64,000 bases of DNA from Acinetobacter sp. ANC 4470 (lineage in GTDB: Bacteria > Pseudomonadota > Gammaproteobacteria > Pseudomonadales > Moraxellaceae): NCBI RefSeq assembly GCF_002135335.1, contig NZ_NEGC01000006.1:1-64000 (forward strand), in the 5' to 3' direction. Numbering within the stretch: position 1 is the first letter of the stretch; each line of letters opens with the position of its first letter. Both the position numbers and the translations under genes were made by a program. This document shows positions 18,496 to 27,954 of this stretch, one piece after another. The notes under the pieces were generated by a model. It was not told where the DNA came from and did not search any database. It saw only the letters and a program-made list of their open reading frames with translations.

Positions 18496-18559
18496 TTGAC
18501 TTTCTAATTCTTTCTTGTAAAACGCGCTTGGGGTAGCGAATAAAGAATTAGAGAGTCAA
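18496..18559. repeat. Long inverted repeat, 18-bp arms
   Basis: TTGACTTTCTAATTCTTT (18496-18513) pairs with AAAGAATTAGAGAGTCAA (18542-18559), 17 of 18 positions, around a 28-base centre that contains a further CGC/GCG pairing. There is no T tract after either arm, so it is not a standard terminator. It may be a small structured RNA, a protein-binding site or a short mobile repeat. Confidence 0.6.
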
Positions 18560-18659
18560 CTATTTTAGCTAGAACCTATTTCAATTCAATCTATTAACCC
18601 AATAAAAATATATTTTCCAACGATCAAACGCTGTAAATTTCCTATATAAACTCATCCAT

Positions 18660-18692
18660 AAAAAAAGCCCAGAGAAAGGTCGCTCTAGGCTT
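18660..18692 (-). terminator. Minus-strand terminator downstream of the DUF962 gene
   Basis: On the minus strand AAGCCTAGAG and CTCTGGGCTT form a stem (one mismatch) followed by TTTTTT. It lies 180 bases after the DUF962 stop, so that transcript has a long 3' end, or another short RNA ends here. Confidence 0.7.
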
Positions 18693-18871
18693 GGAAAGCT
18701 TTAAAATTACATTTTTGTTTAATCTAAAAGATCAACAACTCAATATATAACCATTAATAGAATATTCATTCTATTTTTGCAAGCCCTAACCGGTTTAAAT
18801 TTTTGATCAAAGTACTATTTGTATTTTCATATCATTATTATGCATGGCTAGATAATGATTTCACTCTCTCA

Positions 18872-19255
18872 TTAGCTTGAAATTTTATCCAATGAGCGAT
18901 CTTTTAAACTTAAATTTCCTCGTAACACATCGGAAAACATACGCCAATCCGAAATAAAACTATAGATCGGTTGTTTAAAACTAGCAGGTTTATTTTTCTC
19001 AAAAACGAAATGTCCTACCCATGCACAAGCATAGCCCGACAATAGACCATAAATAAAATATTTTGGCTTTCTTTGACGAATCGCTTTACTCAAAAAATAT
19101 ACACCAACACTACTTCCAAATACGTGTAAACGGCGACTCATGATATTTCGATGTTCGGTTAAATAAAATCGATAAAATTCATGATAATTTTGAATAGGCA
19201 GCTGAAATTCTGGTTGTGGATTAAATTCAAACTTGGGTTCTACCGGTGCATTCAT
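18872..19255 (-). CDS. DUF962/Mpo1-like membrane protein
   Basis: A 127-residue protein with the Mpo1-like signature YHEFYRFYLTEHRNIMSRRLHVFGSSVGVYFLS, followed by WVGHFVFEKNKPASFKQPIYSFISDWRMFSDVLRG. The spaced histidines (HRN, RRLH, GHF) match the family. Yeast Mpo1 is an iron-dependent dioxygenase that shortens 2-hydroxy fatty acids by alpha-oxidation; whether bacterial members do the same is not shown. Two short hydrophobic segments suggest inner-membrane location. The ATG at 19255 has AGGA upstream; an earlier ATG at 19264 lies too close to it. Confidence 0.8.
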   Translation of the reverse strand: MNAPVEPKFEFNPQPEFQLPIQNYHEFYRFYLTEHRNIMSRRLHVFGSSVGVYFLSKAIRQRKPKYFIYGLLSGYACAWVGHFVFEKNKPASFKQPIYSFISDWRMFSDVLRGNLSLKDRSLDKISS

Positions 19256-19527
19256 TTTTATCATCCTGATTATTTTTCTTTACGTTAGCGTATTTCTTAT
19301 ACAAACAAAAGTATTACTAGTGATAACTTTTTGTTCATTTCAAATGCAATGACTAAAGAATCGCTTCGTCAAGTCTTACATGAAAAATCATTTTCGCTAC
19401 AATTGAAAGCTTAAAATAAAGAATACAATTCAAGCGCTATTAAGAATCATTTTTCATAACGCATTTGTACCGTAAAGATGACGCTTTTTATATCTAACAT
19501 AGCGTCAAAAAATTAGGATGAAAGATC

Positions 19528-20988
19528 ATGGTCGAAGTTGAATTAAAATTTCAAATTCCGGAAGCACGACGTAATGCTTTACTCAAAGCATTAGATCCTA
19601 AAAAATCAGAAACCATTCAACTGAAAGCAAAATATTATGACACTGAAGATCGCTTGCTATCACAACATGGCGTTGCCTTAAGACAACGACTAGAAGGTAC
19701 GCGTTGGATTCAAACCTTAAAGGCTGCTGGCAAAAGCCATTTACACCGCTTTGAGCACAATTATGACCTTGGTGAACTTGAACAAGCACCAGAGCTTGAT
19801 TTAACTCTTTATAATAACGATGCTGAAGCACAGCAAATCCTCAGCCATGCATTAGGTAACTCACAAGCGCAACTTAAATTACAATTTGAGACGGACATTC
19901 AGCGCACTTTTCGCGTGCTTCAATTTGAAGAAACTGACATTGAGGTCAGTTTAGATATCGGTGAAGTACGCACTAATACTGAGCAGCGTGAAGTACATGA
20001 AGTTGAATTTGAGCTTAAAGTAGGTTCAATCCAATCACTCCTAGCCTTTAGTTTTGAATGGGTGAAAAAATACCAACTTTGGCTCGATGTTCGCAGTAAA
20101 GCTGAAATAGGCAATCTTTTAGCAACCCATCAGAAAGTCAGTCCAGCACAATCAGCAAAAGAATTTACTTTAAGTAAAAAAGACCCTGCCAATAAAAACT
20201 TACGACTGCTGATTGCACAACAATTACAACATTTACTGCCGAATATTGCGGCTATTTCAGCTATCGTGTCGGAAAAAGAACATGTGCAACAAGCCCAAAT
20301 TGCCTTAGACCATTTGAATTTAACGTTATCTTTGTTTAAAGATTGGAATGAAGCTGTTTCAGATAAATGGGCTATGCAACTTGGTGCATTTAAACAGCAG
20401 TTTGATCATTTACAGCATTTGGAACATATGCAAACAACATTGGGAGCTTTCTTACAGAACCCCAACACCGCATCCAATCTCACTAAAGACATTTTGTATG
20501 CCAAAGAAAAATTGTCCAATTTAGTTCGCTCAACGCGAAACGTACATCATTATTTGGAACTTTTGATGTTCAGTTTAGAGCACGATGAAAAGCATCAAGC
20601 CCATGATTTAAAATGGTTTGCTCAAAATACATTGCAAAATCAATATAAGCAATTACAAGACAGTTTAGCCAGTGCCGATATTGCTGACTTTGAAAGTCTA
20701 GATAAATTATCCACTAAAATTCATGAGTTAAAATTTAGCTTCCCTATTTTAACCTCGATTTATGATGTTAAAAATTTGCAAAAATACAGCAAAGCGTTAA
20801 ATGATGCTCAACTCGCCGCCAGTGAATATCAAATTTTGGCTTCTTCCGCAGCTTATATTCAACAAACTGAACTTGAAGCCAGTGACTGGTTTGTTTTGGG
20901 TTGGCTCACCGCGAAACAAGAGGTTTATGCGCAGCATTTACTTGAAGCTACCGAACAATTTCTCGTCAGTCGAAAATTCATTAAGTAA
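19528..20988 (+). CDS. CYTH-CHAD protein with degenerate CHAD domain
   Basis: A 486-residue protein. The N-terminal CYTH domain (residues 1-200) has the metal/triphosphate motif EVELK (3-7), LRQRLEG, WIQTLKAAGKSHLHRFE and LDVRSKAEIG. CYTH enzymes hydrolyse inorganic triphosphate or related substrates. The C-terminal half has the length and helical pattern of a CHAD domain, but the polyphosphate-binding basic residues are missing: the segment HVQQAQIALDHLNLTL (252-267) replaces HVHQTRVAIRRLRSAL of the next gene. The ribosome site AGGATGAAAG is good. It is a diverged tandem paralog of the gene at 21158. Confidence 0.85.
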   Translation: MVEVELKFQIPEARRNALLKALDPKKSETIQLKAKYYDTEDRLLSQHGVALRQRLEGTRWIQTLKAAGKSHLHRFEHNYDLGELEQAPELDLTLYNNDAEAQQILSHALGNSQAQLKLQFETDIQRTFRVLQFEETDIEVSLDIGEVRTNTEQREVHEVEFELKVGSIQSLLAFSFEWVKKYQLWLDVRSKAEIGNLLATHQKVSPAQSAKEFTLSKKDPANKNLRLLIAQQLQHLLPNIAAISAIVSEKEHVQQAQIALDHLNLTLSLFKDWNEAVSDKWAMQLGAFKQQFDHLQHLEHMQTTLGAFLQNPNTASNLTKDILYAKEKLSNLVRSTRNVHHYLELLMFSLEHDEKHQAHDLKWFAQNTLQNQYKQLQDSLASADIADFESLDKLSTKIHELKFSFPILTSIYDVKNLQKYSKALNDAQLAASEYQILASSAAYIQQTELEASDWFVLGWLTAKQEVYAQHLLEATEQFLVSRKFIK

Positions 20989-21157
20989 GCGATCAAAATC
21001 GTAAAATTAAAGCGTATTACCCCCTATTCGAATAATCCTCGATATTTGGGGCTATACGCTTGATCCACTTTTCAGCATAACACTACTACTATTTTCTTCA
21101 GTCTGACTTACAATCAAGATAGAACAACGTCGATGATAAAATGTCAGGAGTTTTGAC

Positions 21158-22618
21158 ATGCTAGAAATAGAATTAAAATTTCAGATTCCTTCGCAACATC
21201 AAAAAAAACTATACCAACTGTTTTTGGCTAAAAATGCGCAGCCACGCTCGCTATATGCACAATACTACGACACGCCCGAACGACATTTAGCCCAACAGCA
21301 TATTTCACTGCGACAACGCCTTGAAGGCACACACTGGATACAAACCTTAAAAGCGTCGAGTGATCATCATTTAGAACGCTTTGAATTAGAAATTGATTTA
21401 GGAGCACTAAAACATCCAGTTTTAAATCTTGAAATTTATCAATCTCATCCACAGGCAAAAAAAGTGCTAGAGCATGCTTTAAGCAAACAAGCGAAAAACT
21501 TAAACATGCAATTTGAAACAGATGTAAATCGCCTTGTTTATATTGTGCATTATAATCATGCAGAAATTGAAGTCAGTTTGGATCGGGGTGAGATTCGTCA
21601 CGATAAGCAAAAATTAGCCATTTATGAGCTTGAATTTGAACTTAAAAAAGGTGCTATATCAGACTTCATTCAATTTATCCAACCTTGGGTGAAACAATAT
21701 GATTTATGGTTAGATGTAAGAAGTAAAGCACAGCGTGGTGATTTTCTAATCCAAAACTTAAAAACCACAACGGTGCAATTCGCAGCTCCACTTCAACTTA
21801 ATTGGCAAGATTCTACCGATGCCGCATTAAAACAGATGGTAAATAATGCCTTACAACATCTATTACCGAATGCCACAGCCATTGCTTCTGAACACTATAC
21901 CCATGAGCATGTGCACCAGACGCGCGTCGCAATTCGCCGCTTAAGAAGTGCTTTACGCATTTTTGGCGATTGGTCAAATGATGTTGATCCAAACTGGCAA
22001 CAACAACTTGCGACGCTGTTTCGTCAACTGGGTTCAACGAGAGACCGTGATGCCTTAAATGAAGGACTCATCCCACAGTTACAACAAGCAGGTGCGCCGT
22101 TCACTCAGCTTCCACCTCTCACAGAAGAAAATAGTATTGCTATTGATGCGTCTTTACGTGCTTTAGATACTGTTCAGTTAATGTTAGCGTTACTGCAATT
22201 TGTTCATCAACCTGCTAAAAAGCAAAAAAAGACAGTCTTAAAAAAAGATATCGCAAAAAAACTCCAGAAATTGCATCAGAAAATTTGCAAAGATGCTAAT
22301 CAATTTCTAGAGCTAGATATTCCGTCACGGCATCGTACCCGTAAACGAACCAAACGCTTACGTTACTGTGTCGAATTTATTGCTTCGCTCTATCCAAACA
22401 AAGCCGTTAAAAAATATCTCAAGGACTTAAAACCGCTACAAGAAAGCTTGGGACAATATAACGATTTAATTGTGGCTGAAACGATGTTTCAAAGTATTGT
22501 TAAACAAAAGCAAAAAGTGTGGTTTGTACTGGGTTGGATTGCCAATGAAAAAAAATACATCCTGCAACAAGCAGAGCAGCATTTAGCAATATTTTCCAAA
22601 ACGGACACTTTTTGGTGA
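21158..22618 (+). CDS. CYTH-CHAD domain protein (inorganic triphosphatase-like)
   Basis: A 486-residue protein with an N-terminal CYTH domain (EIELK at 3-7, LRQRLEGTHWIQTLK, FELEIDLG, YDLWLDVRSKAQRG) and an intact C-terminal CHAD domain: HVHQTRVAIRRLRSALRIF (251-269), STRDRDALNE, and RHRTRKRTKRLRYCVEFI with further Lys-rich helices. CHAD binds polyphosphate through these basic residues, and the CYTH domain hydrolyses triphosphate, as in E. coli YgiF. The ribosome site AGGAG precedes the ATG. It lies 170 bases after its paralog of equal length. Confidence 0.9.
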   Translation: MLEIELKFQIPSQHQKKLYQLFLAKNAQPRSLYAQYYDTPERHLAQQHISLRQRLEGTHWIQTLKASSDHHLERFELEIDLGALKHPVLNLEIYQSHPQAKKVLEHALSKQAKNLNMQFETDVNRLVYIVHYNHAEIEVSLDRGEIRHDKQKLAIYELEFELKKGAISDFIQFIQPWVKQYDLWLDVRSKAQRGDFLIQNLKTTTVQFAAPLQLNWQDSTDAALKQMVNNALQHLLPNATAIASEHYTHEHVHQTRVAIRRLRSALRIFGDWSNDVDPNWQQQLATLFRQLGSTRDRDALNEGLIPQLQQAGAPFTQLPPLTEENSIAIDASLRALDTVQLMLALLQFVHQPAKKQKKTVLKKDIAKKLQKLHQKICKDANQFLELDIPSRHRTRKRTKRLRYCVEFIASLYPNKAVKKYLKDLKPLQESLGQYNDLIVAETMFQSIVKQKQKVWFVLGWIANEKKYILQQAEQHLAIFSKTDTFW

Positions 22619-22645
22619 TAAAGGAAAATTGAATATCACCATAAT

Positions 22646-23290
22646 TTAGCGATATTTACCAAAAATTTTCCACGTATTATTATCAGCCAATGGGTCACTA
22701 TAGCTATCATTACGCTGTTTACGTGGCTTATCTCGTGCATCGACCAATTCAAAATGAGGCTCTGTACTGAGTACAATTCCATTCACATAAAAACGAGTCC
22801 GTGTATATTCACTTTGCCCATGCTGAAACACATAGGTACGCAAGTCAATAAACTCACGGTGTGCAACTAATGCAGCGCTATCATCACTTTCTAACCAAGT
22901 GTGCATAGCCTGAATCTGTTCAGCTTCATATTGTCCACATTTATCTATCAAACTGGCAACACCACGAAAAGTCTTCGATTCTTTTGCACGGGTTTTATTA
23001 ATCCGAATCCGATCTACATGGAAATAAAATAAAGGCAAGTTCAAATGACTGGGTAAATGAATCGCATCCACCAGCTCATCTTGCATAAAAGGTTGAAATA
23101 AATCCTGTGCCCTTTCAATGAGTCCTGTCCATGGTCGATAATATTCTTCGACTTCTGCCTTAGAACCATAATAAATAGGCAAGCCTTCAACATTGGCTAA
23201 ATTTGCAGGTGGCCAAATATTTTGACGCAATAAGGCAATGTCACTTTTTAAACTTTGTACCGCAATGGCATCTTGCATTGAATCATCCAT
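22646..23290 (-). CDS. Conserved-looking hypothetical protein
   Basis: A 214-residue soluble protein of unknown family. It has no signal peptide. Distinct stretches are WPPANLANVEGLPIYYGSKAEVEEYYRPW, LPLFYFHVDRIRINKTRAK and RTRFYVNGIVLSTEPHFELVDA, which alternate strands and short helices; the C-terminus is basic. The first ATG (23290) and the ATG four codons in (23278) are both possible starts. It is convergent with the CYTH-CHAD gene with only 27 bases between stops, and divergent from the DUF3144 gene. Confidence 0.65.
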   Translation of the reverse strand: MDDSMQDAIAVQSLKSDIALLRQNIWPPANLANVEGLPIYYGSKAEVEEYYRPWTGLIERAQDLFQPFMQDELVDAIHLPSHLNLPLFYFHVDRIRINKTRAKESKTFRGVASLIDKCGQYEAEQIQAMHTWLESDDSAALVAHREFIDLRTYVFQHGQSEYTRTRFYVNGIVLSTEPHFELVDARDKPRKQRNDSYSDPLADNNTWKIFGKYR

Positions 23291-23387
23291 TTTTATACTT
23301 AGGCTATTTTTAGATTAAGCCAAAGGTTTAGTTTCTGCAAGCCTTTGCCTATAATATGGCATTAGATCGTTTTTGCAGGAAAAGTTC

Positions 23388-23783
23388 ATGGTTCAAAAGA
23401 TTGAAGCAACAGATGTAACCGAAGAAGAGGCATTAAATGCTGCTTTTTTTGAACGTGCTGATGAATTTATTAAACAAGCCAATGACTTTTGCCGTATTGA
23501 AAAAGGTTCGCAAGTCAAACCACCTGCAATACGTGGGCAAGTCAGTGCTGCAATGTTATTTGGTACGGCACGTTTTAATACGTGGGTCGCAGCCAATAAC
23601 TTTAAAGATGGCAATGAAATGCGTGATGCCAAAGATCAAGTCATGTCTTACGTCATGCAACAGTTTCAAATGATGCTTGAAGATAACTATGATGAATATT
23701 GCGAACAGTTTGAAAACTATCTTCGCTTCCGTCATAACGAAGAATTTCATGCCAATAAGCATGACCATGATCATAAACATTGA
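23388..23783 (+). CDS. DUF3144 family protein
   Basis: A 131-residue soluble protein matching the DUF3144 pattern: FFERADEFIKQANDFC, VSAAMLFGTARFNTWVAAN, then an acidic helical part and a histidine-rich tail (HANKHDHDHKH) that may bind metal. The function of the family is unknown. The ATG at 23388 follows AGGAAAAG; the TTG at 23373 lies upstream of that ribosome site and is rejected. It is monocistronic with a strong terminator. Confidence 0.72.
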   Translation: MVQKIEATDVTEEEALNAAFFERADEFIKQANDFCRIEKGSQVKPPAIRGQVSAAMLFGTARFNTWVAANNFKDGNEMRDAKDQVMSYVMQQFQMMLEDNYDEYCEQFENYLRFRHNEEFHANKHDHDHKH

Positions 23784-23792
23784 TCCTATGAT

Positions 23793-23819
23793 TAAAAAGC
23801 CCGTCAGGGCTTTTTTTAG
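23793..23819 (+). terminator. Terminator of the DUF3144 gene
   Basis: AAAAGCCC-GTCA-GGGCTTTT followed by T residues starts about ten bases after the stop. Confidence 0.9.
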
Positions 23820-23907
23820 GTCTGTATTTTTTGGATAAAAGGTCATTCAAAGCGACCACACTTTACAGTATGTTAAATAGTAGAGACATGCTGAATTGGG
23901 GATAGAG

Positions 23908-24972
23908 ATGCAACAACTGGATTTTGCAATAATTGACGCGCATATTCACCAATGGGATCCTTATAACACACCCCATTCAGCCGCTTTGGCGGTTAAGTTA
24001 TTGGGTAAATATCCGTACTTACTGGATAAACTTGTCCGTTTGGTTAAATCGGATGACCTCATTGAAACGGTCGGGTTAACCCATCATATTACCGCACCTT
24101 ACTTACCTGAAAATTATCTACAGGATATTGGGCATTACCCAGTCGAACAAGTCGTGCATGTTGAAGCCAGTTGGCATAAAAACAAAGGCAAAGGTGTTGT
24201 TGGCGAAACAAAATTCATTGAGTCTCTACCCTTTAACCCAGAAACAGTAAAATTGGGTGGCATTGTTGCAACAGCAGACCCACGAGACCGTAATTTTAAA
24301 AAGATATTACAATTACACCGCAAAGCCTCCCCACGCTTTAAAGGCATTCGTAAAATGGCCGCGGTGCATGAAGATAAAGACATCCATGCTTGGGCAGATG
24401 AACCACACTTATATCGTAATAAAAAATTTCTAAAAGGTTTCGAAGCCTTAGCACACTACAACTTAACATTTGATGCTTGGGTCTATTCAACCCAATTGAA
24501 TGATGTGATTGCTTTAGCCAAACAATTTCCTGAAACATCCATTGTGCTTGACCATTTTGGTACGCCTACGGGACTTTTTGGTCAAGTCGGTACACTTACA
24601 GGACTGACCAAAATTGCTCGTAAAAATATTTTATTTCGTTGGCAGGAAGATATGGCTGAGCTTGCCTTATGTCCAAATGTCTATACCAAAATGTCAGGTT
24701 TATTTATGCCTGTATTAGGTCATCAATTTCATAAGCAAGGTCGCGTAGCCAGCAAACAAGAAGTTTATGATTTGGCTATGCCACTCATCACGCATGTGCT
24801 AAAAAGCTTTGGTACATATCGGGTCATGTTTGCGTCTAATTTTCCGATGGATCGGGTGAGTACATCCTTGGTGAATATTATTGATGCGTTTAGTGATGCC
24901 GTCATCGCCTATGATCCCAATGCGTTGCAACAAGTCTTTCATCACAATGCCAAACAGTTCTATCATTTATAA
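23908..24972 (+). CDS. Amidohydrolase family (TIM-barrel metal-dependent hydrolase)
   Basis: A 354-residue protein of the amidohydrolase_2 type. It starts with the metal motif DAHIHQWDP, has HVEASWH, GGIVATADPRD, a DHFGTPTG motif and the terminal catalytic-Asp region VMFASNFPMDRVS. Relatives include 4-sulfomuconolactone hydrolase and other lactonases or decarboxylases. No substrate can be assigned from context. The ATG at 23908 with GGGATAGAG before it is chosen over a TTG at 23896. Confidence 0.82.
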   Translation: MQQLDFAIIDAHIHQWDPYNTPHSAALAVKLLGKYPYLLDKLVRLVKSDDLIETVGLTHHITAPYLPENYLQDIGHYPVEQVVHVEASWHKNKGKGVVGETKFIESLPFNPETVKLGGIVATADPRDRNFKKILQLHRKASPRFKGIRKMAAVHEDKDIHAWADEPHLYRNKKFLKGFEALAHYNLTFDAWVYSTQLNDVIALAKQFPETSIVLDHFGTPTGLFGQVGTLTGLTKIARKNILFRWQEDMAELALCPNVYTKMSGLFMPVLGHQFHKQGRVASKQEVYDLAMPLITHVLKSFGTYRVMFASNFPMDRVSTSLVNIIDAFSDAVIAYDPNALQQVFHHNAKQFYHL

Positions 24973-24998
24973 AAAAACCTCCCTTTGATAAAGAGAGG
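24971..24998 (-). terminator. Terminator of the M16 peptidase gene
   Basis: On the minus strand CCTC...CTTTATCAAAG...GAGG is followed by seven T residues. It starts 65 bases after the peptidase stop and abuts the stop of the convergent amidohydrolase gene. Confidence 0.75.
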
Positions 24999-25062
24999 CT
25001 TAGAAGGATAAAGACCACACACTTTTAAAGTTTGATGGTCTTAACACAAAGGAAAGATGTAA

Positions 25063-27828
25063 TTACTTTTGTGCTTTGCCATATTGGTCAGCCATGACTT
25101 CAACGAATTGATCTAGCTTCATATATTTTTTAATAACAGAATCTACATCAGCTTTAGTCAATTTTGCCAACGCTTGATCACGTTTTTCACGGAACAATAG
25201 ATCTCGATGATGTTCGAGTTGTGGCATTAACATACGATGAATATTGCGTTCATCTTCTAAGGCGGTGACCCGTTTTTTAAGGATATTCGCTTTGGCAGCT
25301 TCCAACTCTTGCTCGGTTACGCCTTTGCTAAGCAAATCATTCAAAACTTTATGCACACCCTGTGAAACTTGCGCCGATTTGCCTGCTGTGTAATTGGCTT
25401 CAATGGTTAAAGCCCCTGAATCTATCCAACCATCTAAGTCTAAAGCACTGCCAAAACTATAAACCAAGGCATTTTTTTCACGTAATTCTTGTGCAAGGCG
25501 CGAAGAAAGTTGTGAGTCGCCCAAAATATAACCAAACACCATTAAGGCGGGCGTATCAGGATGATCCGCACCGACAGGGAAAGTCAAAATAGATTGATAA
25601 TTACCAAATTCACGTTGTTCAGATAAAGTATGCACCTTCTGTGCAGGATAAGCTTGATAATCGGAACTAAGTCGTTGATATGGCAATTGTGCTTTCCAAC
25701 CTCCAAATTCCTTTTGCAATATCCTGAGCATCACTTTGGCTTGGTAATCGCCAGTAATTGCAATTTGTGCATGATTACTGACAAAGAAGCTTTGATACAA
25801 CTTCCTCACTTGCTCAACCGTCGCAGCTTTAATCTGTTGCTTAGAAAATTCAAGTTCAAAATGGTAACGCAAATCCCCAGGTTGATAGGTCTCTAACAAG
25901 CGTGTCATAGTCAGTGCAGCAACTGTTTCTGGCTCGGTATAGGGACGATCTAACACCGATAAACTTTGCGATTTAATCAAATCAAATTGTGATTGTTCAA
26001 ATGTCGGATTTTTCAAAACTTCCAACATAAATTTGAAGTAATCCTCAAACTTTTCTTTTTTCGCAACAATTTGAATGGTAATACTATTGCCTGATGCATT
26101 TGCAGTCGCACCACCACCCGCTTCAATCGATTTATCGGCAATATCTTGCAAGCTATATTGATCTGAACCACGTAATAATAAATACGCCATCAAATCTAAA
26201 ACTTCACCTTGATTGAACAATGATTTTTCAGTACCAAAATCAATCGAAATCGTGGCGTAGGTTTTATCATCACGTGTCGATGTCGGATATAAAGCGTACT
26301 GAATACCATTCTTCAATGTGCCACGTTGAATTTTCTTTTCCGTATTGACCAAGTACTGCTTAGAGGTTTTTACATATTCTGCAACTTCTTGTTGATAGAC
26401 ACGACTATCTTTCAAAGGTTCTGCTTGAATATCGGTTGGCGCTAAAGTTTTAGCGGGTTCAGATACTTGCTTTTGCTTTAAGGCTTTTTTCTGATCTTCC
26501 GGTGTTGGTTGAATATCACCAGAAATACGATGTTGTGGGACTAAAAACTGGGTTAAGGTTTGATTCACATCGGTCAGTTTAAGTTTTTTGATATTTTCCA
26601 AATCGGTAAAATACTGTGACCAATCGCCCTGATAAGACACATAATAATCACTCAAACGCCCACCCAATGCTGCGGCATTACTTAATACACTGTCTGACTG
26701 ATTTTGAATCAGGTTTTTTACCCGATTAAGTTCAGTTTCATTGAAGGGTTGATTTTTTTCTATCCCCGAAATTAGCGCAGATTCAACTTTTTTAGCATCA
26801 TGATTAGGTGCATAAATTGCACCCATAAAAACTAAATTAAAGTCTTGATCTAACCATGTGGTTGATTGAACTGCTGTACTTAAACCCGTTTCCACCATAC
26901 TTTGGTAAAGGTGTCCACTCGGCTGCATGCTATATAAATAAGGTACTAAAACCAGTTCAGGTTTGATCTTTTCATTTTTACCATTCAAATAAATATTGAA
27001 TTTCGCTAGATCACTGCCCTTTTGCACCAGAAAATTGCGCTGTTTGATTTTAGATGAATCAAGTACTGGAATTTTCGTCTGTGCTGGAACTTGTCGTGCT
27101 GCAATTGGACTAAAGTTTTGATCGATCTGTTTTAAAACTTCAGCTTTATCAAATTTACCTGAAACCACCATCACTGCATTGTTCGGTGCATACCATGTAC
27201 GATAGAACTTATTCAACTCATCCATTTTAATCGATTGTAATTCGTTTAAATCACCAATCGGTAAACGTCCTAAATATTGATTGCCATAAGCTGACTTCCA
27301 CATTTGATCCATCATCACAGAAAAAGGTTGATCCATACGAACTTCACGTTCACGTTTCACAATCGCAATCTCTGAAGGGACAAACTTTTCTTGCAGAACC
27401 AATTTATCCATCCGTTCAGCTTCAAGATGAATCACTTCATTAATCACATTCTGTTCTGGACGAATCACATTGGTATATTTGGTCGAATAATAGTCCGTAC
27501 TGGCATTGGTCATTAAAGTGTATTGATCAAGACGGCGTTGAAATTCTTCACCTTGAATATTCTGTGTCCCTTTAAACGCTAAGTGTTCCAATAAATGAGC
27601 CAAACCACCTTTACCCTGCGGATCATTCAATGAACCGGTCAAATAAACCGTATTCATGAACACTTTATTTTCTTTATCATTTTGTGCAAGGATCACAAGA
27701 AAACCATTCTCTAATTTATATTCCTCAATCTTCTGTTGAGATTTAACCAAAATCGGTTGTGACCAAGCGGTGGCACCCAAGCCGACTAATAATAAGGAGA
27801 TGGTAAGTTGCTTAAACCGCATTAACAT
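25063..27828 (-). CDS. M16 family zinc metallopeptidase, periplasmic
   Basis: A 921-residue protein with a signal peptide (LTISLLLVGLGATAWSQP). The first M16 unit has the inverted zinc motif HLLEHLAFKGT (HxxEH) with the distal glutamate in IHLEAERMDKL. The second unit, from about residue 500, lacks a complete HxxEH, as is normal for the non-catalytic half of pitrilysin-type clamshell proteases. It would degrade peptides in the periplasm; the length and two-unit form match E. coli PqqL and Pseudomonas relatives. GGA precedes the first ATG. No pqq genes are nearby, so a PQQ role is unsupported. Confidence 0.88.
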   Translation of the reverse strand: MLMRFKQLTISLLLVGLGATAWSQPILVKSQQKIEEYKLENGFLVILAQNDKENKVFMNTVYLTGSLNDPQGKGGLAHLLEHLAFKGTQNIQGEEFQRRLDQYTLMTNASTDYYSTKYTNVIRPEQNVINEVIHLEAERMDKLVLQEKFVPSEIAIVKREREVRMDQPFSVMMDQMWKSAYGNQYLGRLPIGDLNELQSIKMDELNKFYRTWYAPNNAVMVVSGKFDKAEVLKQIDQNFSPIAARQVPAQTKIPVLDSSKIKQRNFLVQKGSDLAKFNIYLNGKNEKIKPELVLVPYLYSMQPSGHLYQSMVETGLSTAVQSTTWLDQDFNLVFMGAIYAPNHDAKKVESALISGIEKNQPFNETELNRVKNLIQNQSDSVLSNAAALGGRLSDYYVSYQGDWSQYFTDLENIKKLKLTDVNQTLTQFLVPQHRISGDIQPTPEDQKKALKQKQVSEPAKTLAPTDIQAEPLKDSRVYQQEVAEYVKTSKQYLVNTEKKIQRGTLKNGIQYALYPTSTRDDKTYATISIDFGTEKSLFNQGEVLDLMAYLLLRGSDQYSLQDIADKSIEAGGGATANASGNSITIQIVAKKEKFEDYFKFMLEVLKNPTFEQSQFDLIKSQSLSVLDRPYTEPETVAALTMTRLLETYQPGDLRYHFELEFSKQQIKAATVEQVRKLYQSFFVSNHAQIAITGDYQAKVMLRILQKEFGGWKAQLPYQRLSSDYQAYPAQKVHTLSEQREFGNYQSILTFPVGADHPDTPALMVFGYILGDSQLSSRLAQELREKNALVYSFGSALDLDGWIDSGALTIEANYTAGKSAQVSQGVHKVLNDLLSKGVTEQELEAAKANILKKRVTALEDERNIHRMLMPQLEHHRDLLFREKRDQALAKLTKADVDSVIKKYMKLDQFVEVMADQYGKAQK

Positions 27829-27913
27829 AATTATTCCAATTTATTCAGTAATATGAATTTTTATACCCCTGCCATCTTAGGAAATGATTTTTAGTTTTAA
27901 TAGTGGTGTTTTG

Positions 27914-27940
27914 AAAAAATAGCCGTTTATTTCAACGGCT
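27914..27940 (-). terminator. Terminator of the phzF-like gene
   Basis: On the minus strand AGCCGTT-GAAATA-AACGGCT is followed by ATTTTTT, 14 bases after the stop. Confidence 0.8.
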
Positions 27941-27954
27941 TTGTCGTCAATATT

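Larger units (their letters stand above)
18246..18871. other. 626-bp intergenic region with a long hairpin and a terminator
   Basis: There is no credible coding frame. It contains the inverted repeat at 18496-18559 and the minus-strand terminator at 18660-18692, listed separately. The remaining sequence is AT-rich and includes the thiE promoter region, in which I see no clear box pair. Confidence 0.6.

Noticed and set aside
25063..27828. PqqL-type name implying a role in PQQ synthesis for the M16 peptidase.
   Set aside because: No other pqq gene is nearby, and M16 peptidases of this shape are common without PQQ.
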